This document shows positions 46,244 through 57,675 of a stretch of DNA of 64,000 bases, piece by piece (position 1 is the first letter of the stretch; every line of letters begins with the position of its first letter). Source of the DNA: Hymenopus coronatus. Taxonomy: Eukaryota; Arthropoda; Insecta; Mantodea; Hymenopodidae. A program made the translations under genes and the position numbers. The stretch covers positions 14,018,897 to 14,082,896 of the forward strand of contig CM060893.1 in the NCBI GenBank assembly GCA_030762935.1. The letters are read 5' to 3'. The notes under the pieces were generated by a model that was given only the letters and a program-made list of their open reading frames with translations, had not been told where the DNA came from and made no database searches.

Positions 46244-47118
46244 GATCCATATGGGTTCCATTCACGTGACTTTCTCTACATCTCTGCAACAACTTACTGT
46301 TAAAAAGCTTATGCTTAAATTTACTTCATACTAATCGAGAAAAAATAGCAGAAATAGTCTTATTACTTGCTTCCTTGTAAGCAGAAGCGAAATAAGGGAG
46401 TACCATAGGTTAAAATGATAGTCAAAAGCTGGTTGCTATGTGAATGAAGTTCCTTTGTTTGTATGGACACGAGTTGACAAATTCCTGTATGAGAAAAGTA
46501 CAAGGTTTTCAAAGCTGAAACCAAAAATAAAGAATATCTCAAAAACGATCAGTTCCACGAAAAAAATTATATAACATAAATTGTGCGTTTTAATGTGCTT
46601 TACATTTTTTGTGTGATAGGTTTTTGTACATCTCTTACGGATTAGCAGTTATGCAAAATTTCGTAAAATTCATTCAGAATAAAGTAGTCTTCAGAGGCTA
46701 TTCCCAGAAAATTCAAGATATACATATTATTTGTCAGGTAAATATCTTTAATATACGGTATTTTAATCAAAATCGTTAGAGTTATTTTTAAGAAAATCAA
46801 AATTTTCGAAAAAAGTTCCATGTAAAGGGTAGTTGGGGGTGGGGGGATTTTTCTCAAAATCTTCGTGTCGCATCCCTGGAAGATACTAAAGTTTGGTATT
46901 TTACCGACGTTTCGTTTTTTAGTTATCGTGTTCACAGACACACGGACACCGGACACATGGACACACACACACACGGACCTTTTTGTGAAAATGCTTTTTT
47001 TTGGATATTGGGGACCCTAAAACATATATTTCCGGTGAAATCTCAGTATCGAATTTTTTGGGTGGAGTGCAATACCTTCTCTATACACTATGTACATAGT
47101 ACGTATAGAGAAAGTAAA
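46244..47118 (-). mobile_element. H1 element, full length
   Basis: Right end 46244-46285, left hairpin 47078-47113. Confidence 0.9.
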
Positions 47119-47287
47119 AACTTTGCAGAAATCGTCTGATTACACATATTTTCAGATGGAACACAATACTTCCTTACTTATTATCGTAATAGAGAAAATA
47201 ATAAAGAGATACAATATCAGAATATTCCTTCATTACCAATAGAAACCACCTAAGATTGTGTTTTATTTCCCGTATTGTGAATATAAC

Positions 47288-47329
47288 CGAGTCCAAAAAA
47301 TTCGATACCGAGATTTCACCGGAAATATA
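47288..47329 (+). mobile_element. H1 element, left piece (interrupted)
   Basis: GTCCAAAAAATTCGATACCG to GGAAATA. Broken at TA by the transposon that follows; resumes at 48897. 47119-47287 is diverged sequence with possible left-end traces. Confidence 0.8.
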
Positions 47330-48896
47330 CAGAGTGTTTCAAAAATACGGGGCATAATTTCACGTATGTATTTCCCACATGAAGACAATCAAAATAGTTC
47401 ATTATAACATATGTCCGGAAATGCTTCATTTCCGAGTTATGGCCTTTACAACATTGAAAGTCCCACCTGTAGACAATCAAAATAGTTCATGTCCGGAAAT
47501 GCTTCATTTCCGAGTTATGGCCTTCACAACATTGGAATTCACTGGAACGTTTTTCTTTCCGCAGGTCTTTGCCGTCAAAGGAGACATTAGGAGGGCGCTC
47601 TGATAGTTCATTCTGAGGAAGGTTACATTCAGTGTTCTTTAGGCGTTAAGACTGTGCCACATGTATTCAAATCAAGAGCTGGCAGAGATACACTTCATGT
47701 ACGGTGAGGCGGACGGCAATGCTGCGCTGGCTCGTTTGTACCAGGAGAGGTACCCACAGCGACAATGTCCAGATCGGAAGACATTTTTACGTCTCCATTC
47801 CCGTCTGTGCGAGTATGGAACATTCACCTCTCCTGGTTTGGGAAGGGGACGACCAAGATCTACAACTCCAGAAGTGCAGGAGGAGCTTCTGGAGGCTGTG
47901 GACAGGACTCCTTCTATCAGCACACGACGGTTAGCGTTGCAACTCAATGTTCCTCATACGACTGTCTGGAGACTGTTGAACGAGTATCAATTGTATCCTT
48001 ATCATTTGCAACGTGTACAGGCCCTGTCACCTGCAGATTACCCTGCACGAGTTAGGTTCTGTCAGTGGTTCTTGCAGCAGTGTGGTGTAAATCCGAACTT
48101 TTCTGCCGCCGTATTATTTACAGATGAAGCACAGTTCACAAGAGATGACATAACAAATTTACACAATCAGCATGTATGGTCGTATGAAAACCCACGTGCA
48201 ACTGTTGTATCTCATCACCAGGTGCGGTTCTCCCTCAACATGTGGGCCGGTATCATTGGTGATCCGATTAGTTGGACCCCATGTACTTGTAAACAAACTT
48301 ACGGGGCAGGCGTACACAAACTTCCTGGAAAACACCATACCTGACGTTTTCGAAGACACTCCACTGATCAATCATCAACACATTCACTTCTTGCATGATG
48401 GCGCTCCTGCACACTTCAGTCTTACGGCTCGCCGGTACTTGGATCAAAGGTTTCCTGATCGATGGATAGGTAGAGGTGGCCCAATTGCTTGGCCTCCACG
48501 CTCACCTGATCTGAACCCTCTCGATTTCTACTTGTGGGGCCATTTAAAACCATTGGTTTATTCATCTCCAGTGCCGGATTTGGAATCCCTTCGGAATCGA
48601 ATTGTGGCAAGTTGTGAGGACATACGCAATACTCCTGGAGTTTGGGATCGTGTTCGCAGGTCAATGAGACATCGATGTGAGGTCTGTATTCAAACAGGAG
48701 GTGGACATTTTGAACATCTTCTGTAATGACAACAACCTGCTGCGGAAAGAAAAACGTTCCAGTGAATTTCAATGTTGTGAAGGCCATAACTCGGAAATGA
48801 AGCATTTCTGGACACATGTTATAATGAACTAATTTTATTGTCCACATGTGGGAAATACATGCCTGAAATTATGCCCCGTATTTTTTAAACATCCTG
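47330..48896 (+). mobile_element. mariner-superfamily DNA transposon with long inverted repeats
   Basis: Flanked by TA (47328-47329 and 48897-48898). Termini CAGAGTGTTTCAAAAATACG and, inverted, CAGGATGTTTAAAAAATACG begin long inverted repeats of about 160 bp. The left repeat carries an internal 88-bp direct duplication (GACAATCAAAATAGTTCAT at 47384 and 47472), making it longer than the right one (48738-48896). One transposase gene with a single frameshift lies inside. About 1.57 kb. Confidence 0.85.
47661..48726 (+). pseudogene. IS630/Tc1/mariner (DDE) transposase with one frameshift
   Basis: About 355 residues in two frames, switching near 48265 (frame from ATG 47661, then the frame ending at TAA 48724-48726). 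The N-terminus YSNQELAEIHFMYGEADGNA is a DUF4817-like helical domain of insect transposases. A second helix-turn-helix region follows (TPSISTRRLALQLNVPHTTV). Catalytic segments: VLFTDEAQF (D155), then FLHDGAPAH and WPPRSPDLNPLDFYLWGHLK. The spacing between the second and third aspartates is about 41, longer than the 34 of classic mariner. One extra base is enough to explain the break, so it is a recent pseudogene. Confidence 0.85.
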
Positions 48897-49357
48897 TATA
48901 TTTTGGGGTCCCCTGAGTCCGAAAAAAAGCATTCTTTTTAAAAAAGAGTTCCGTGTGTGTGTCTGTGGACAGTATAGCCCCAAAACGAAAAGACCGTTAA
49001 ATACCAAAATTGGTATTTAGGTTTAGTATCCTCCAAGAATGCGACACGAAGATTTCGAGAAAAATCCCCCGCCCCAAACTAACCTTTACATAGAACTTTT
49101 TTCGAAAATTTTGATTTAACTTGTCAACTTGGATCCATTAAAACAAAGGAAGTTCATTGACATAGCAACCAGCTTTCGACTATCACTTTAACCTATGGTA
49201 GTCCCTTATTTCGCTTCTACTTACAAGGAAACAAGTAATAAGACTATTTCTGCTAATTTTTTTTCTGATTAGCATGAAGTAAATAGAAGTATAAGCTTTT
49301 TAAGAATAATTTGTTGCAGGGGTATAGAGAAAGTCATGTGAATGGCACACATCAGAT
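48897..49357 (+). mobile_element. H1 element, right piece (after transposon)
   Basis: Resumes at TATTTTGGGGTCCCCTGAG; internal deletion near 49122; right terminus 49333-49357. Confidence 0.85.
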
Positions 49358-50227
49358 TTTTACTTTTTCTAGCCCCATATGTACAATGTACATAGGGATA
49401 GAGAAGGTATTGTAATGCACCCAAAAATTCGATACCGAGATTTCACCGGAAATATTGTTTTGGGGTCCCCAGAGTCCGAAAAAAGCATTTTTAAAAAAAG
49501 TTCCGTGTGTGTGTCTGTGGACAGCATAGCCCCAAAACGAAAAGACCGTTAAATACCAAACTTGGTATTGAGGTTTAGTATCCTCCAAGGATGCGACACG
49601 AAGATTTTAAAAAAGATCCCCCCACCACAAACTACCCTTTACATGAAAAAAAATTTTGAAAATTTTGATTTTCTTAAAAATGGCTCTAACGATTTTGATT
49701 AAAATTCTGTATATAAAAGCTATATATGTCCGAAATAACATGTATATCCCAATTTTTTTTGGGAATAGCCTCTGAAGACCTCTTTATTCTGGATGAATTT
49801 TGCCGAAGTTTGTTTAACTGCTAAACCGTAAGAGATAGAACAAAAAATGTACATCACGAAAAAACACACAATTTATGTCCTTTACGTTTTTGTTGTGGAG
49901 GTAACCGTTCCGAGATATTCCTTGTTATTGGTTTCAATTGTGAAGTACCTAAACTTTTCTCAGACAGGAAGTGTCGGTTTTTCTTTTGTTCTACTCCTGG
50001 CCAAGCAAAGAAGTGATTTGCAATGACAATCGCATAACGATAGCTTTTAAAACATTTGACAATCACTTTAGCATAGTGCATTCCCTTATTCCCTTCTGCT
50101 TATAAGGAACTAAGTAATAACATTCTGCAAACTTTTATCTCGATTAGCATTGTGTACAAAGAAGAATAATCCTTAGTAGGAGGTTTGTAGAGCGTTAGAG
50201 AAAGTGATGTGAGTGTAACACAGATTT
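49358..50227 (+). mobile_element. H1 element, full length (GCCCCATATGTACAATG subtype)
   Basis: Left hairpin 49360-49405; right half of the long variant; right terminus 50200-50227. Follows the preceding copy head to tail. Confidence 0.9.
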
Positions 50228-50378
50228 TTCTTAATTTGAGGAAGTTTTCTAGGGCAAATATTTAGCGAGAATAAGCTAATCAGCATAAAGTTTTATTGAA
50301 CAGTGTAATAAATAATGGAGTATACAAAAGGGAAAGTTATATGAGCGTTACATATCTTTATTTGATTTTATTTTGCAG
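50228..50378. other. low-copy stretch before exon candidate
   Basis: AT-rich, ending in a pyrimidine-rich tract TTTGATTTTATTTTGCAG. Confidence 0.35.
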
Positions 50379-50592
50379 GCGAAATGCAAGAAAAGAAGAT
50401 ATGTTGGAGATATATCTGTTTTGCTGTAAAGGCAAACGAAACAAGATACAGTAGACAAGCGGCGCCAGGAGATTGTGTCAACTTGAACATTTTAGGATGC
50501 TGTGGTCCACCAGATCATATCCTCTGGGGGAAATGGGTGTCACACATTAAACTGCTGTACAACCCCCTCCACTACTGTATGGACATACCGCT
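50379..50592 (+). other. candidate internal coding exon
   Basis: A 214-bp segment between a strong acceptor (ATTTTATTTTGCAG) and a strong donor (CCGCT|GTAAGTACTC). Only one of the three plus frames is open throughout. From 50381 it reads EMQEKKICWRYICFAVKANE, later CVNLNILGCCGPPDHILWGK and NPLHYCMDIP: seven cysteines, aromatic-rich, no motif I recognise. Phases are 2 bases before and 2 bases after whole codons. No neighbouring exon is visible in the H1-filled flanks. Confidence 0.4.
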
Positions 50593-50701
50593 GTAAGTAC
50601 TCGGGCTATTTCGTTAACTGCAGCGGTTCTTACATGCCATGTGCTATTTTAAAATCTGACAGGTAATATAACTACTTTTCTAGGGAGTTCATAACAAGTT
50701 T
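50593..50701. other. putative intron start, then H1
   Basis: Non-repetitive; no feature besides the GTAAGT donor at its left edge. Confidence 0.3.
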
Positions 50702-50836
50702 TTTACTTTCCCTAGCAAGTACAACATACATAGGGATAGAGAAGATATTCTAATGCACCCAAAAATTCGATACCGAGATTTCACCGGAAATATACATTCT
50801 GGGGTCCCCTGAGTCCAAAAAAAGCGTTTTTAAAAA
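50702..50836 (+). mobile_element. H1 left-end fragment
   Basis: Diverged hairpin to GTCCAAAAAAAGCG, then directly the right end of an opposite copy. Confidence 0.8.
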
Positions 50837-51662
50837 AATCTGATGTGTTCCATTCACATGACTTTCTCTATATCTCTGTAAAGTATTATTGCTGATAAGC
50901 TTATCTTTTATTTATTTCATGCTAATGGAAAAAATTAGCAGAAATAGTCTTATTTCTTGCTTTATTGTAAGTAAAAGCGAAATAAGGGAGTACCATAGGT
51001 TAAAGTGAAAGCCAAAAGTTGGTTGCTATGTGACTGATGATCCTTTGTTTGTATGGACAGGAGTTGACAAATTCCTGTATGAGAAAAGTATAAGTTTTTC
51101 AAAGCTGAAACCAAGAAAAAGGAATATCTGAAAAACGATCAACTCCACGAAAAAAATGTATATAACATAAATTGTGTGTTTTAACGTGCTCTACATTTTT
51201 TGTGGGTTAAGTTTTTGTCCATCTCTTACGGTTTAGTAGTTATGAAAAATTCATCCAGAATAAAGTAGTCTTCAGAGGCTATTCCCAGAAAATTCAAAAT
51301 ATACATTTTATTTGTCAGATAAATAACTTTAATATACGATATTTTAATCAAAATCGTTAGCCATTTTTTAGAAAATAAAAATTTTCGAAAAAAGTTCCAT
51401 GTAAAGCGTAGTTTCCGGTGGGGGGATTTTTCTCAAAATCTTCGTGTCGCATCCCTGGAACATACTAAACCTAAATACCAAGTTTGGTATTTTACCGACT
51501 TTTCGTTTTTGAGTTATCGTGTTCACACACACGCGCGGACCTTTTTCTTAAAATACTTTTTTTGGATACAGATTTCCAGTGAAATCTCGGTATCGAATTT
51601 TTTGGTGGAGTGCAATACATTCTCTATACACTATGTACATAGTGAGTATAGAGAAAGTAATA
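50837..51662 (-). mobile_element. H1 element, full length
   Basis: Right end 50837-50880, left hairpin 51621-51657. Confidence 0.9.
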
Positions 51663-52061
51663 ACAAATGAAACCTACGTTTCAGCAAAATATTTTATTTT
51701 GAGAGTTTGGTGATCGAGGTGAGGAGCTTAACGGCGGAGATAATGGGTATTTTAATGAAGGGAATGTTTCGACGCCCTCACTGCAGTGTTTGGATTCTAG
51801 ACACCTAATCTAAATTCCTGAAATTTACAATCACCATTCCATGCGAGATACAATCCGGTCTTAAAGTTTATTTAGGTGCCAGGCAATAGCCAGCTTCTTC
51901 CTCAGTGCTCTGCGCTTTTGTTTTAGGACTACGTGTTTATCTTTGTGAATTTCTTAATTATACAAGACGAGACCTATAAACTCAAATGACGTTTTAATGA
52001 ATTTTGTTTTCCTCCACCAGTCCTTTAAGTCAATTATTGTATAATCATCTTTAAGATTTTT
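51663..52061. other. low-copy stretch, no gene recognised
   Basis: No repeat identified and no long open frame. Confidence 0.4.
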
Positions 52062-52235
52062 ATTTGCTCTACCACGTACATAGTAGGTAGAGAAGGTATT
52101 GTAGTCTACCCAAAAATTCAATACCAAAAATTATTCCACAGAAAATACATGTTTTGAGGACCCTTGAATACCAAAATGTTATCTTTAGAAAAAATGTTCA
52201 AGTATGGCCCTGTCTTTGTGAATAACATAATTTAA
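52062..52235 (+). mobile_element. H1 element, left part (interrupted)
   Basis: Decayed hairpin; broken in the A run after AATAACATAATTT by an opposite H1 copy; resumes at 53094. Confidence 0.75.
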
Positions 52236-53093
52236 AAAATCTGATGTGTTCCATTCACATGACTTTCTCTATATCTCTGTAAATTATTATTGTTAATAAG
52301 CTTATCTTTTATTTATTTCATGCTAATCGAGCAAAATTAGCAGAAATAGTCTTATTTCTTGCTTTCTTGTAGGTAGAAGTGAAATAAGGCAGTACCATAG
52401 GTTAAAGTGAAAGCCAAAAGCTGGTTGCTATGTGACTGATGTTCCTTTGTTTGTATGGACAGGTGTTGACAAATTCCTGTATGAGAAAAGTATAAGTTTT
52501 TCAAAGCTGAAACTAAGAAAAAGGAATATCTCAAAAACGATCAAGTCAACGAAAAAAATGTATATAACATAAATTGTATGTTTTAACATGCTCTACATTT
52601 TTTGTGGGTTAAGATTTTGTCCATCTCTTACGGTTTAGTAGTTATGAGAAATTCATCCAGAATAAAGTAGTCTTCAGAGGCTATTCCCAGAAAATTCAAA
52701 ATATACATTTTATTTGTGAGGTAAATAACTTTATACGATATTTTAATCAAAATCATTAGAGCCATTTTTTAGAAACTCAACATATTCGAAAAATGTTCCA
52801 TGTAAAGGGTAGTTTGGGGTGGGGGGATTTTTCTCAAAATCTTCGTGTCGCATCCCTGGAAGATACTAAACTTAAATTCCAAGTTTGGTACTTTACCGAC
52901 TTTTCGTTTTTGAGTTATCGTGTTCACAGACACACGGACACACAGACACACACGGAATTTTTTCTGAAAATACTTTTTATGGATACAGGGGACCCTAAAA
53001 CATATATTTCCGGTGAAATCTCGGTATCGAATGTTTTGGTGGAGTGCAATACATTCTCTATACACTATGTACATAGTGCGTATAGAGAAAGTA
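52236..53093 (-). mobile_element. H1 element, full length, nested in another H1
   Basis: Right end 52236-52280, left hairpin 53055-53090. The host copy joins at an A run, that is T on the inserting strand. Confidence 0.9.
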
Positions 53094-53225
53094 AAAAACG
53101 AAAAGTCCGTTAAATATCAAAGGATACGATACGAAGATTTTCAAGAAATTCCTCCCAACCCATATACTAAAAACTTTGATTAAAATATCTATTTTAAAGA
53201 CATTTATTTACAAAAAAAAATGCAC
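53094..53225 (+). mobile_element. H1 element, middle part
   Basis: Resumes with AAAAACGAAAAGTCCG and is broken again at 53225 by a SINE. Confidence 0.75.
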
Positions 53226-53485
53226 ATGACTACCTCCGTGGTCAAGTAGTCAGCGAGCTGACATCTCACCCGGAGGTCCCGGGTTTGATTCCCGGCTGGG
53301 GTGGGGCATTTTTCTTCAGCCAGAATTATTCCCATACAGAGTCTGGAAATATGAATGTGACAGTGAATGTATGCGTGAGGAAACTAAAATGAAAGTAAAA
53401 AAATACTCCCCCCCCAAAAAAAAAAAACCTTCAGACAATGTGTTGTTTCAAGTGGAAAGTGGAATCCTTAGATGTTAAAGGGAAA
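53226..53485 (+). mobile_element. tRNA-derived SINE inserted in H1
   Basis: Head CCTCCGTGGTCAAGTAGTCA (A box) and GGGTTTGATTCCC (B box), tail region with C8 and A12 runs. Flanked by an approximate duplication of an A run plus ATGCAC (53212-53225 and about 53486-53501). Confidence 0.75.
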
Positions 53486-53930
53486 TAAAAAAAATATGCA
53501 CTTGTTTGATTTTCTCGGAATAGCCTCTCCTCGTTCAGGGTGACTTCTGCATAACTGTCAAACCATGGCAGATAGACAAAATATTACTGCACAAAAAATG
53601 TATATCTCTTTAAAACACACAATTTATGGCCTATACATTTTTGTGGAGTTAATATTTCAAATATCAATTTTGAAATACTTCTACTTTTCTCAAACGGGAA
53701 AGTATCATTCGGTTCATATCTCTTTTGTTATACTCCTGGCCATGAAAAGAGAACCGCACAGCGATAGCTTTTAAAATATTTGATTACCGGTATAGTATTC
53801 CCTTATTTTCCGTATACGGTTTTACTGTTAATGTTTATCTCTATTAACATGAAACAGAAGGATAAGCTGTTGTATGAATAATTTGTTGCCAAACAATTGG
53901 AGAAATTCATGTAATGGAATACAAAACATT
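53486..53930 (+). mobile_element. H1 element, right part
   Basis: TTGATTTTCTCGGAATAGCC onward, diverged, to the right terminus near 53930; a (TA)n tract follows at 53943-53962. Confidence 0.7.
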
Positions 53931-53994
53931 TTTAGAAAAAAAAATATATATATATATATATATCTGTGCGTGTGGGAGGGGGAGTGAAAAGCAG

Positions 53995-54547
53995 AACAAG
54001 AAAACGAATATTAAAGATATTTACCGGACAAATAATATGTATATCTTGAATTTTCTGGGAATAGCCTCTGAGGAACGTCTAAAAAACGACCAACTCCACG
54101 AAAAAAATGTATATTATTTTATGGAATTTTGCATAACTGCTAAACCGTAAGAGATGGACTAAAACTTGAAACACAAAAAATGTAGAGCACGTTAAAACAC
54201 AGAATTTGTTATATACATTTTTTTTTCTTGGCGTTGATCGTTTTTGAGATACTCCTTGTTTTTTTCACCTCACCTTTGAAAAACATACTTTTCTCAGACA
54301 GAAATTTGTCAAATCCTGTCCATGCAAACAAAGGAACTTCGGTGAGATAGTAACCAGCTTTTGACTATCACTTTAAGATATGCTACTCCCTTATTTCGTT
54401 TCTACTTACAAGGAAGCAAGTAATAAGACTATTCCTGCTAGTTTTTCTCGATTAGCATGAAGTAAATAGAAGTATAAGCTTTTTAAGAAGAATTTGTTGC
54501 AGAGATGTAGAGAAAGTCATGTGAATGGTACACATCAGATTTTTGAA
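53995..54547 (+). mobile_element. H1 right-half copy
   Basis: Starts at AATATTAAAGATATTTACC; right terminus 54516-54547. It includes a short segment at 54070-54112 in the opposite orientation. Confidence 0.8.
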
Positions 54548-54931
54548 TTTCAGTATTGTATGTTTACGTTCCTACAGGCTGCAACTTAAGCCTAATTGTG
54601 ACTTGCTTAACTGACTATTCACTATTTTAAAACTTTTTTTGAGAACAAATTATGGCAACTGACATAGAGAGGTAACCTAAAATTTCCATGATATTTGATT
54701 GTTACACACTAGTGTATTAAAGTGATATTTATCGCACAGGAGATTCTGGATTTTGGTGCATCCATACTAAGCGTTCAGTAATGAAATTTCAACACTTTTA
54801 TGACTTTACATTTTATTACAAAAAACGATTTATCTACAGACAACAATATAGTTGAGATCGAAACAATAAATAAATAAATAGATTCTTGGGACGGAACCTG
54901 AGAGGGGGTGTATATCACAGCGCGATGATGT
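54548..54931 (-). other. 3' UTR region of the minus-strand gene
   Basis: Downstream of the stop at 54932. On the minus strand an AATAAA lies at 54817-54812 and TTTATTTATTTATT at about 54890-54875. Transcript end probably near 54790. No repeat is present until the H1 copy at 54547. Confidence 0.5.
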
Positions 54932-54983
54932 TCACCCAAGAGTTGATCTGAGTACCACGTCGGCGGCTTCCTGAGTCTTACAC
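54932..54983 (-). CDS. exon 4 (terminal) of the membrane protein gene
   Basis: After TGTCTGTTGCAG it gives CKTQEAADVVLRSTLG and TGA (54934-54932). Only 52 bp are coding. Phase agrees with exon 3. Confidence 0.75.
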
Positions 54984-56665
54984 CTGCAACAGACACACAT
55001 ACACTTGTTGCATCTAGTATTACTTATCGATTAGTATGCGATATCCGCATAAGGAGTGTGACAAATGTGCGAGCGGGGCTCAGGTATCAAACTGTTTCCA
55101 TGGTAACCAACTTGAGAATTACTGCACTTGCCTACTATAGAAACAGCGCAATTGCATTCCAAATATACAAGAAATAATGTACTAGCTGTTTCCATGGTAA
55201 CCAACTTGAGAATTACTGCACTTGCATACTATAGAAACAGCGCAATTGCATTCCAAATATACAAGAAATAATGTACTAGCTGTTTCCATGGTAACCAACT
55301 TGAGAACTACTGCACTTGCCTACTATAGAAACAGTGCAATTGCATTCCAAATATACAAGAAATAATGTACTAGCTGTTTCCATGGTAACCAACTTGAGAA
55401 TTACTGCCCTTGCCTACTATAGAAACAGTGCAATTGCATTCCAAATATACAAGAAATAATGTACTAGCTGTTTCCATGGTAACCAACTTGAGAATTACTG
55501 CACTTGCCTACTATAGAAACAGTGCATGTTATATTCCAAATATACTAAAAATAATGTACTAGCTGTTTCCATGGTAACCAACTTGAGAATTACTGCACTT
55601 GCCTACTATAGAAACAGTGCATGTTATATTCCAAATATACTAAAAATAATGTACTAGCTGTTTCCATGGTTACCAACTTAAGAATGACTACACTTGCCTA
55701 CTATAGAAACAGTGCATGTTGTATTCCAAATATACTAGAAATAATGTACTAGCTGTTTCCATGGTTACCAACTTGAGAATTACTGCACTTGCCTGCTATA
55801 GAAACAGTGCATGTTATATTCCAAATATACTAAAAATAATGTACTAGCTGTTTCCATGGTTACCAACTTAAGAATGACTACACTTGCCTACTATAGAAAC
55901 AGTGCATGTTGTATTCCAAATATACAAGAAATAATGTACTAGCTGTTTCCATGGTTACCAACTTGAGAATTACTGCACTTGCCTACTATAGAAACAGTGC
56001 ATGTTATATTCCAAATATACTAAAAATAATGTACTAGCTGTTTCCATGGTTACCAACTTAAGAATGACTACACTTGCCTACTATAGAAACAGTGCATGTT
56101 GTATTCCAAATATACTAGAACTAATGTATTAGCTGTTTCCATGGTTACCAACTTGAGAATTACTGCACTTGCCTACTATAGAAACAGTGCATGTTATATT
56201 CCAAATATACTAAAAATAATGTACTAGCTGTTTCCATGGTTACCAACTTAAGAATGACTACACTTGCCTACTATAGAAACAGTGCATGTTGTATTCCAAA
56301 TATACTAGAACTAATGTATTAGCTGTTTCCATCGTTACCAACTTGAGAATTACTGCACTTGCCTACTATAGAAACAGTGCCTGTTATATTCCAAATATAC
56401 TAGAAATAATGTACTAGCTGTTTCCATGGTAACCAACTTGAGAATTACTGCATTTGCCTACTGTAGAAACAGTGCATGTTGTATTCCAAATATACAAGAA
56501 ATAATGTATTAGCCGTTTCCATGGTAACCAAATTGAGAATTGTTGACTTTTAGCTTGTTCTTGTTTTGGAACATAATTTATATTCGTAGTAAATTAGGAA
56601 TCACCAGAGACCCAACCAAAAGCATGAATCTAGCCCGTTATCTGGATTCGCTTTAGAGTACTCAC
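54984..56665 (-). other. intron 3
   Basis: 1682 bp, nearly all of it the 94/95-bp tandem array listed next; about 100 bp of single-copy DNA at each end. Confidence 0.7.
55092..56545. repeat. tandem array of 94/95-bp units, about 15.5 copies
   Basis: Unit begins CTGTTTCCATGGTAACCAAC and ends AATAATGTACTAG. Starts at 55092, 55186, 55280, 55374 and so on. Early units are 94 bp (GCAATTGCATTCC), later ones 95 bp (GCATGTTATATTCC). From about 55655 to 56415 two unit types alternate regularly (ACTTAAGAATGACTACAC versus ACTTGAGAATTACTGCAC), forming a 190-bp dimer repeated four times. Confidence 0.95.
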
Positions 56666-56779
56666 CTGGGGAAGAGTTTGTCGCAGTCCATGTGTGTCGA
56701 GTCTCTAGATGTTTCGCCGACCAGCAGCTCCAACGTGTTCTCTAGGGGGAAGTCGCCCATCGCCAGGCGCAGGCCCACA
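56666..56779 (-). CDS. exon 3 of the membrane protein gene
   Basis: 114 bp between TTTATATGTGTAG and CCCCAG|GTGAGTACT. Joined to exon 2 it reads SVGLRLAMGDFPLENTLELL then VGETSRDSTHMDCDKLFPR across the next junction. Both splice sites are strong and the phase fits both neighbours. Confidence 0.8.
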
Positions 56780-57079
56780 CTACACATATAAATACCAAAG
56801 TATAATATAATCTTAAAATATATAGTGACACAAAACTTTTAGAATGCCACATTTCTAAAAGCAAATGGAATTTGCTGATATTGACAGCTACTTTCTAATG
56901 TTAGACAAGATGATCGCCGTGTAGTTTGTTAAGTATCATCATTTAAAGATTTGGTGTGTAACCAATACTGAATTTGAATAGAGAACACTACTGAGCTTTT
57001 TTTACGATTTTAAATCTCATTGACGCCTGAACAATGTGAAAATCGGTTTAAAAATGCATTAGGCAAAACAGGCCCATTG
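56780..57079 (-). other. intron 2, 3' part
   Basis: Single-copy AT-rich DNA before the acceptor of exon 3. Nothing else seen. Confidence 0.5.
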
Positions 57080-57675
57080 TTTTACTTTCTCTACACGTAC
57101 TATGTACATAGTGTATAGAGAAGTTATTGCATTCCACCCAACAATTCGATACTGAGATTTCACAGGAAATACATGTTTTGTGTTCCCCTGAATCCCCCCC
57201 CCAAAAAAAACATTTTCAGAAAAAAGTCTGTGTGTGTGTGTGTGCGTGTCTGTGGACAGCATAGTTCAAAAACGAAAATACCGTTAAACACCAAACTTGG
57301 TATGTAAGTTCCATATCTTCCAAGGATGCGACACGAAGATTTTCAAGAAAAATCCCCCACCCCAACTACCCTTCACAAGGAACTTTTTTCGAAAATTTTT
57401 ATTTTCTTAAAAATGGCTCTAACGATTTTGATTAAAATCTCGTATATTTAAGATATTTACTTGCCAAAAAAAAAATGCATATTTTGAATTTTTTGGGAAT
57501 AGACTCTGAAGACTACTTTATTCTGGATGAATTTTACGTAATTTTGCATAACTGCTAAACCGCAAGAGATGGACAAAAACGTACCACACAAAAAATGTTG
57601 ATCACATTAAAACACACAATTTATGTTATATACTCAAGTTTTAGTGGAGTTGATCGTTTTTAAGATAATCCTTGT
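57080..57675 (+). mobile_element. H1 element, right part missing
   Basis: Left hairpin 57082-57122; it ends at TTTTTAAGATAATCCTTG where the next copy starts. Confidence 0.85.

Noticed and set aside
55092..56545. CRISPR-like or protein-coding tandem repeats
   Set aside because: Whole 94/95-bp unit repeats without spacers and contains stops in all frames.
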